Positions 1 to 3,577 of a DNA stretch of 6,456 nucleotides are shown in pieces (the first letter of the stretch is position 1; each line of letters begins with the position of its first letter). The DNA is from Treponema sp. UBA4326 (GTDB lineage Bacteria > Spirochaetota > Spirochaetia > Treponematales > Treponemataceae): positions 1 to 6,456 of the forward strand of contig DGTW01000341.1 in NCBI GenBank assembly GCA_002393835.1, written 5' to 3'. The notes beneath the pieces were generated by a model. That model saw only the letters and a program-made list of their open reading frames with translations. It was not told where the DNA came from and made no database searches. Made by a program: the position numbers and the translations under genes.

Positions 1-45
1 GATCAGATTCAGGAAATTGAACGCACTTATGGGAATGGAAAGTAA
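1..45 (+). CDS. possible 3' end of a rightward gene (partial, unidentified)
   Basis: The first frame is open from the left edge and reads DQIQEIERTYGNGK before a TAA stop at 43-45. The codons (GAA, ATT, AAG, CAG) match those used by the clear genes in the window, and the peptide is hydrophilic and charged, like an ordinary C-terminus. The second frame is also open, to a TAG at 58-60, so the frame choice is not certain. Only about 14 codons are visible, so no family can be named. If real, this gene converges on the substrate-binding-protein gene whose stop is at 124-126. Confidence 0.35.
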   Translation, partial: DQIQEIERTYGNGK

Positions 46-62
46 GGCAGAAATTTTATAGA

Positions 63-88
63 AGAGGGGAAAGCCTGAACCTCTCCCC
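63..88 (-). terminator. weak hairpin in the convergent gap, possible terminator
   Basis: Two alternative short stems are possible here: agagg (63-67) with cctct (80-84), or gggga (66-70) with tcccc (84-88). Read on the minus strand, the stem is followed by a T-rich but interrupted stretch, so it could help end the substrate-binding-protein transcript. The stems are only 5 bp, the loops are long and there is no clean U-tract, so this is a weak candidate. Confidence 0.25.
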
Positions 89-96
89 GAAAACCT

Positions 97-126
97 ATCT
101 GTGTTTATCTGCGTGCATCTGCGTCA
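97..126. repeat. three tandem decamers (consensus atctgcgtnn)
   Basis: Three adjacent 10-bp units are visible: atctgtgttt (97-106), atctgcgtgc (107-116) and atctgcgtca (117-126). Unit 3 ends in tca, which on the minus strand is the TGA stop of the substrate-binding-protein gene, so the array touches the coding region. From memory, strings of the form atctgtgtt/atctgcgt recur between genes in many unrelated bacteria; I cannot check that here. Confidence 0.6.
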
Positions 127-1080
127 GAATTTATAAAATTCTTCACCAGGAATTTCTATTCCCAGAACCGTGAGGTATTTTTCGATGTCCGGTCTCGCCG
201 TTCCAGCCTCCCGCCAGATGAGGGCTGCATGGGGAATTGAATCCCTTAGTATGGCCGGCGAATGATAAAGCCTGTGTTTTTCTGACAAAAAAGCGGCCTT
301 ACTGGGGTTTCTGTTTGTCCAGTTCACGGCATTTTTGTAAAGGTCCATGAATTTTTTCACCAAATCCCGCTTTTCCTTTGCAAAATCGGCACGGACAAGA
401 AGGAGCATGGACGAGAAAGAGCTCCACTCCTCGGCCTCGTTGTAAAGTTTCTGAAGATTTTCGGCACGGCGTATTTCTGATGAATTTTTGACTGCCACCG
501 TGGCATAAGGCTCGGACAAAAGCGCATAGGCTGCATTTTTGTTAATAAGGGCATTGGCGATGCTGGCGGCCGGAAGAGAAAAATCAAGCCCAACCGAATC
601 TGAAGGAAGCTCCCCCTCTCCGCGAGAAAGACTGGCCGTCTTGATTTCCTTTTTTGAAAGAAGATAACTCAAAATTTTTGAACTGGAAGATTCGGGGGCA
701 CAGAGGATTTTCTGAGCTTTTAGGTCTTCGAGGCTTTCATAAGATTCTTCATTGGTAAGAAGAAAGAGATTTCCGTTCTGAACGCTTCCGATACAGACCA
801 GGGCCTTGTTTCCCTTTAAAAAGACTTCCGCGGCACTTTCAGGCGAGAGAAAGCCCGCATCAATCTCCCCCTTCAAAAGAGCAGGAAGCTCGCTCTGCTC
901 AGAATCAAAGAGCTTAAAAGCCATGTTCTGAAGGGAAAGTTTTGCCTTGTTTTCGATGAGATAGGCAGAAGGCGTGCAGGAAAGGCCTTTTAAAACGCCA
1001 AGGCGGATTGAAGCAACTTGTGCGAAAAGGTTTGAAAAAAAAGACAAAAAAAAGAAAAAAGAAAGAAACTTTTTGGACAT
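124..1080 (-). CDS. ABC-transporter periplasmic substrate-binding protein, NMT1/SsuA-like
   Basis: This 318-residue protein is predicted to bind a small ligand outside the cytoplasmic membrane and deliver it to an ABC permease. It starts with a typical signal peptide: MSKK, then a very Phe-rich hydrophobic core to about residue 20, with a plausible cleavage at LFA|Q. There is no lipobox cysteine, so it looks soluble rather than lipid-anchored. The mature part opens with a beta strand (IRLGVLKG, 25-32). It continues with LLKGEIDAGFLSPESAAEVF (69-88), a typical gene-dosage-of-Asp 'GxxDAgf' segment of type 2 periplasmic binding folds, and later ALLSEPYATVAV (186-197), like the 'EPyat' segment of nitrate/sulfonate/thiamine-precursor binding proteins. 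The length suits the family. The ligand cannot be deduced. No permease or ATPase gene is visible in the window. The ATG at 1078-1080 fits the signal peptide but has no Shine-Dalgarno sequence. The T-rich 5' end of the gene contains two T8 tracts (coding strand). Confidence 0.8.
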   Translation of the reverse strand: MSKKFLSFFFFLSFFSNLFAQVASIRLGVLKGLSCTPSAYLIENKAKLSLQNMAFKLFDSEQSELPALLKGEIDAGFLSPESAAEVFLKGNKALVCIGSVQNGNLFLLTNEESYESLEDLKAQKILCAPESSSSKILSYLLSKKEIKTASLSRGEGELPSDSVGLDFSLPAASIANALINKNAAYALLSEPYATVAVKNSSEIRRAENLQKLYNEAEEWSSFSSMLLLVRADFAKEKRDLVKKFMDLYKNAVNWTNRNPSKAAFLSEKHRLYHSPAILRDSIPHAALIWREAGTARPDIEKYLTVLGIEIPGEEFYKF

Positions 1081-1100
1081 ACAAATTTATAAAAAGCAAA

Positions 1101-1225
1101 GCGTTAGGGATTGTAGCCCCGAAGTTGCGTAGCGACAGAATGGAGCGGAGCAATGGAGCGCAAGCGGAAGGGCGAAAAGCCCGACCGCTGCGTTACGGAG
1201 CGAAGCGGAGTAGCAGCGGTAACGC
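1101..1225. repeat. GC-rich intergenic palindromic repeat element (composite)
   Basis: The segment begins gcgtta (1101-1106) and ends taacgc (1220-1225), a 6-bp terminal inverted repeat. It contains a stem accgctgc (1184-1191) / gcagcggt (1213-1220), a competing stem gcgttac (1190-1196) / gtaacgc (1219-1225), a small hairpin gggc-gaaaa-gccc (1170-1182), and a direct repeat aatggagcg at 1139-1147 and 1152-1160. No convincing protein is encoded. It is clearly more GC-rich than the adjacent ends of the spacer. The structure resembles REP-like or miniature mobile repeats; the family is not identified. The hairpins could also slow or end transcription leaving the hydrogenase gene on the minus strand, although no U-tract follows. 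Confidence 0.6.
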
Positions 1226-1231
1226 AAATTA

Positions 1232-1259
1232 ACTGCTCACTGCTAACCGCTACCTGCTA
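1232..1259. repeat. four tandem heptamers (consensus actgcta)
   Basis: The units are actgctc (1232-1238), actgcta (1239-1245), accgcta (1246-1252) and cctgcta (1253-1259), followed by a partial act (1260-1262). The array ends directly at the hydrogenase stop codon (1263-1265) and starts just after the palindromic element. The period of exactly 7 is unambiguous. Heptameric intergenic repeats are known in other bacteria, for example the STRR sequences of cyanobacteria; no relationship is claimed. Confidence 0.65.
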
Positions 1260-1262
1260 ACT

Positions 1263-2786
1263 TTACTTTTCGCCCTCAATTACGGCATCCATGTCGCATT
1301 TTGGCGGAATTCCGTCAACAAGCTCTTTTGAGCCTGCGTTTGCATACATGTTGAGAAGAGCTGCACCTGTCTTCGGGTTCATGATGACTGAAGGACCTGC
1401 GATACAGCCGCCCTCACAAGCCATGACCTCGATGAGGTTAGGACAGTCTGCCGGAGTCGGAATGGTTCCAGCGTTGATTTTGCCATAGTTCTGCAAAGCC
1501 TTGACCCCAGCCTTGTCGAGACCGTTGATGACGACAGGACGGAGAATTGAAGCGTCCTTAAGACGGATTTTAACACTCTCGGCAACGCCTGCTGTTTTTG
1601 CGAAGTTTCGGGCAGAGACAGTCGGATTGTATTTACCGGGTTTTGCCTCCATTTTTGTGACATCAATTTCTTTTGCCGTGAAGAGAGCATTGACTTCCTC
1701 GACAGAAAGAACATAGTCAACAAGCTCATTGTCGTAGCCCTCGCGTTTTTTGGCGAGACATGGACCCACGAAAACAGTGATGCAGTCAGGGTCGGCTTTT
1801 TTTGCAAGCTCTGCGGTGTAAATCATAGGAGACTTTGTCTCTGAGACGCAATTTTTAAGCTCTGGGGCATGGATCTGAACTGCACGGACATAGGCAGGAC
1901 AGCAACTGGTCGTCATCATTTTGTCGCCCCTCTCCATTCGCTCGGCGAACTCAGCGGCCTCTTTGTCGGCTGTGATGTCAGCACCGATAGCGACTTCCCA
2001 GACCCGGCTGAAACCGGCGGCAAGAAGAGCACCCTCAAGCTGGCCGACCTTTGCGCCCTTGAACTGGGCACCGATTGCGGGAGCGTACATGGCAACGACT
2101 TTTTTGCCGTTCATAATGTGCTTGATGACATCAACAAGCTGAGATTTTTCCATTACGGCACCGAAAGGACAAGAGCTCATGCACTTTCCGCAGAAAATAC
2201 ACTTGTCGTAGTCAATCTGCTCGTGGCCGGTCTCCTCGTTGCGGGTAATTGCTCCCACCGGGCAGGCTTCCTCACAAGGAATAGGGATTTTTACGATTGC
2301 ATGGTAAGGGCAGTTCTGAGCGCAGAGACCACAGTTGATACATTTGTTTGGGTCGATGTGGGCACGGTGGTCGTAGATGTCGATTGCCTGTTTAGGGCAG
2401 TTCATTTTACAAGGGCGGGCAAGACAAGCCTGGCAGGCGTTTGTAGGAAGATATTTTGTTTTGACACAGCCGTTACAAGCATCGTTAAGGAAAGTGAGCA
2501 TTGGCCAGGTCGGCTTTTCCCGAGCCAAAGCATCTTTTGCATAGTCAGCAAGGCGTTTTTCGTCATCAATATTTTCTACAGAGAATCCCATGCGGGCAAG
2601 GACACGGGTACGGACGATTTCGCGGTCGTGATAGATACAGCAACGGATAGAAGGGCTTCCCTGGGGAACCATTTCTTTGGGAATGTAGTGAACTTCTTCT
2701 TCGAGTTTGCCTTCTAGCTGTAATTTTGCGATTTTTACCAGAATGTCCTGCTTCAAAAGGGAAGCATTGTTGTTTACGTTAAGCAT
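1263..2786 (-). CDS. monomeric [FeFe] hydrogenase, group B-type
   Basis: The 507-residue enzyme interconverts protons plus electrons and H2, probably with ferredoxin as cytoplasmic partner. All three H-cluster signatures are present: L1 TSCCPAY (293-299), L2 GPCLAKKRE (341-349) and L3 EVMACEGGCIAGP (453-465). Predicted H-cluster ligands are C296, C343, C457 and C461, and C295 is in the place of the proton-relay cysteine of characterised [FeFe] hydrogenases. Ahead of the catalytic part are two ferredoxin motifs, C149/C152/C155/C159-Pro and C196/C199/C202/C206-Pro. Extra cysteines occur at C49-C50, C104/C107, C118/C121/C126/C130 and C171/C175, so more than two accessory clusters are likely. The N-terminus (RCCIYHDREIVRTR) and the TSCCPAY form of L1 fit the group B1/B3 type rather than the classical group A enzymes. 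No signal peptide is visible. The ATG is supported by an AGAGG ribosome site. The maturases HydE, HydF and HydG are not in the window. The gene is divergent from the cyclo-ligase gene, 74 bp away. Confidence 0.95.
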   Translation of the reverse strand: MLNVNNNASLLKQDILVKIAKLQLEGKLEEEVHYIPKEMVPQGSPSIRCCIYHDREIVRTRVLARMGFSVENIDDEKRLADYAKDALAREKPTWPMLTFLNDACNGCVKTKYLPTNACQACLARPCKMNCPKQAIDIYDHRAHIDPNKCINCGLCAQNCPYHAIVKIPIPCEEACPVGAITRNEETGHEQIDYDKCIFCGKCMSSCPFGAVMEKSQLVDVIKHIMNGKKVVAMYAPAIGAQFKGAKVGQLEGALLAAGFSRVWEVAIGADITADKEAAEFAERMERGDKMMTTSCCPAYVRAVQIHAPELKNCVSETKSPMIYTAELAKKADPDCITVFVGPCLAKKREGYDNELVDYVLSVEEVNALFTAKEIDVTKMEAKPGKYNPTVSARNFAKTAGVAESVKIRLKDASILRPVVINGLDKAGVKALQNYGKINAGTIPTPADCPNLIEVMACEGGCIAGPSVIMNPKTGAALLNMYANAGSKELVDGIPPKCDMDAVIEGEK

Positions 2787-2792
2787 TTAGTA

Positions 2793-2799
2793 CCTCTTT
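2793..2799 (-). promoter_or_regulatory. ribosome-binding site of the hydrogenase gene
   Basis: On the minus strand the sequence reads AAAGAGG, then six bases (tactaa), then the ATG. It is a good Shine-Dalgarno match at normal spacing and fixes the start at 2786. It is the only clear Shine-Dalgarno sequence before the four complete genes in this window. Confidence 0.75.
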
Positions 2800-2827
2800 G
2801 CTTTGTAGTTTTACTGTTCTCCTTTTA

Positions 2828-2836
2828 ATTGTAACA
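2828..2836 (-). promoter_or_regulatory. extended -10 promoter candidate for the hydrogenase gene
   Basis: Read on the minus strand, this is TGTTACAAT: an extended -10 TGn followed by TACAAT, one mismatch from TATAAT. Transcription would begin near 2821 and give an untranslated leader of about 35 nt that contains the ribosome site. The -35 region is poor, as is common with extended -10 promoters. The assignment rests on sequence match only. Confidence 0.45.
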
Positions 2837-2842
2837 TAGTTT

Positions 2843-2851
2843 TGCTAAAAT
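2843..2851 (+). promoter_or_regulatory. extended -10 promoter candidate for the cyclo-ligase gene
   Basis: The sequence TGCTAAAAT (TG at 2843-2844 on the plus strand, hexamer taaaat at 2846-2851) matches an extended -10 with one mismatch in the hexamer. The predicted transcription start is near 2858, only about three bases before the ATG at 2861, which would give an almost leaderless mRNA. No good -35 is seen. Its upstream part overlaps the opposing hydrogenase promoter. Confidence 0.4.
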
Positions 2852-2860
2852 TGCATTATT

Positions 2861-3577
2861 ATGAGTGAAAATATAAGCGATTTTAAGAAAAAATTACGAA
2901 AAGAAATGAAGAAAACTCTCGAAGAATTTCATAAAAATCTTTCTGAAGAAGATAAAGTCAGCCTGGGCGAAAAGATTTGCCTGAAAGTCACAGCCCTTGA
3001 AGAATACAAAAATGCTGACCTAATTCTGGCTTATATTCCGGACAGGCTTGAGGCGGACTGCAGGCCACTTATCCTTGACGCACTAAAAGAAGGAAAAAAA
3101 GTCGCCGTTCCCAAAGTTGATTTTGCCGCCTTAAAAGAAGGACGAAGCAGAATGGATTTTTATTTTCTTGACGGAAGGAAAAGCCTTGAAGAGCAGCTGG
3201 AAAGCGGAGCATACGGAATTCTGGAGCCAAAAGAGGGATTAGAAAAACTGATTTGGGGCGTTGCGTGTAGGGAGCGACCCGTCAGGGGCAAAAACTGTGA
3301 GACAGTTTTTGAGCGAGTCTCGGTGAAGGCTGTGCCTGAACCGCTCCCCTTTGTAATAGTTCCGGGGGTCGCATTCACCAAAGACGGAAAAAGACTGGGG
3401 CATGGAAAGGGATTCTACGATATTTATATAGAAGAAATGCAACAGCATGGTGCAAAGCCCTTTTTATGCGGCTTCTGCCTTCCCTGCCAGATTGTCGAAG
3501 AAATCCCCACCGATGAGCATGATGTACGGATGGATTGCGTAATCAGTCAGGAAGGTCAATTTGGCTTACTTTTTTGA
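2861..3577 (+). CDS. 5-formyltetrahydrofolate cyclo-ligase (MTHFS family)
   Basis: The protein converts 5-formyl-THF to 5,10-methenyl-THF with ATP, in the cytoplasm, returning a storage or inhibitory folate to the one-carbon pool. Family features appear in order: a basic N-terminal helix KKKLRKEMKK (9-18), LAYIPDRLEADCRPLI (56-71), the GKKVAVPKV strand (78-86), YGILEP (118-123), VIVPGVAF (165-172), the glycine-rich nucleotide/substrate loop RLGHGKGFYD (178-187; usual form RLGyGgGyYD), and IPTDEHDVRMD (215-225). The length of 238 exceeds the usual ~180-200. The excess lies between EPKEG and PFVIVPG (about residues 132-162), where the DNA is a nested palindrome, so an in-frame insertion is inferred. 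That stretch is Arg/Val/Cys-rich and unlike the rest of the protein. The start lacks a Shine-Dalgarno sequence, but the N-terminal helix supports it. The 3' end overlaps the convergent M16-like gene by 12 bp. Confidence 0.9.
   Translation: MSENISDFKKKLRKEMKKTLEEFHKNLSEEDKVSLGEKICLKVTALEEYKNADLILAYIPDRLEADCRPLILDALKEGKKVAVPKVDFAALKEGRSRMDFYFLDGRKSLEEQLESGAYGILEPKEGLEKLIWGVACRERPVRGKNCETVFERVSVKAVPEPLPFVIVPGVAFTKDGKRLGHGKGFYDIYIEEMQQHGAKPFLCGFCLPCQIVEEIPTDEHDVRMDCVISQEGQFGLLF
3270..3348. repeat. nested palindromic insertion inside the cyclo-ligase gene
   Basis: Three nested arms pair in order: gggagcg (3270-3276) with cgctccc (3342-3348); tcaggggca (3282-3290) with tgcctga (3333-3339), with a 2-nt bulge; and a perfect 10-bp stem caaaaactgt (3289-3298) / acagtttttg (3302-3311) closed by the 3-nt loop gag. 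The middle and inner arms share two bases (3289-3290), so both cannot be fully formed at once. The region stays open in the cyclo-ligase frame and coincides with the extra residues of that protein. A leading stretch gttgcgt...agcgac (about 3260-3278) resembles gttgcgtagcgac in the intergenic element (1124-1136), which hints at a shared family. The true insertion ends are unknown, and no clear target duplication is visible. Confidence 0.6.

Noticed and set aside
127..141. Perfect 6-bp inverted repeat gaattt-ata-aaattc at the end of the binding-protein gene
   Set aside because: It is short, made almost only of A and T, and encodes the ordinary C-terminal residues EFYKF; a chance palindrome is likely.
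1086..1091. TATAAA on the minus strand just before the binding-protein ATG, as a -10 box
   Set aside because: It is only 5 bases from the ATG, so transcription would begin at or within the start codon, and there is no -35 element.
1008..1232. Plus-strand 74-codon frame across the binding-protein start and the repeat element
   Set aside because: It is Lys/Arg-rich because it reads the reverse of Phe codons and a GC-rich repeat, and there is no ribosome site or family resemblance.
1869..2717. Long open frame (282 codons) on the plus strand, antisense to the hydrogenase
   Set aside because: It lies wholly within the hydrogenase gene, whose cysteine motifs are unmistakable. Its translation shows no family motif and reflects codon bias of the opposite strand.
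2826..2853. Possible redox-regulator (Rex-like) operator between hydrogenase and cyclo-ligase genes
   Set aside because: ttgtaac is present but there is no matching inverted half-site at the required spacing.
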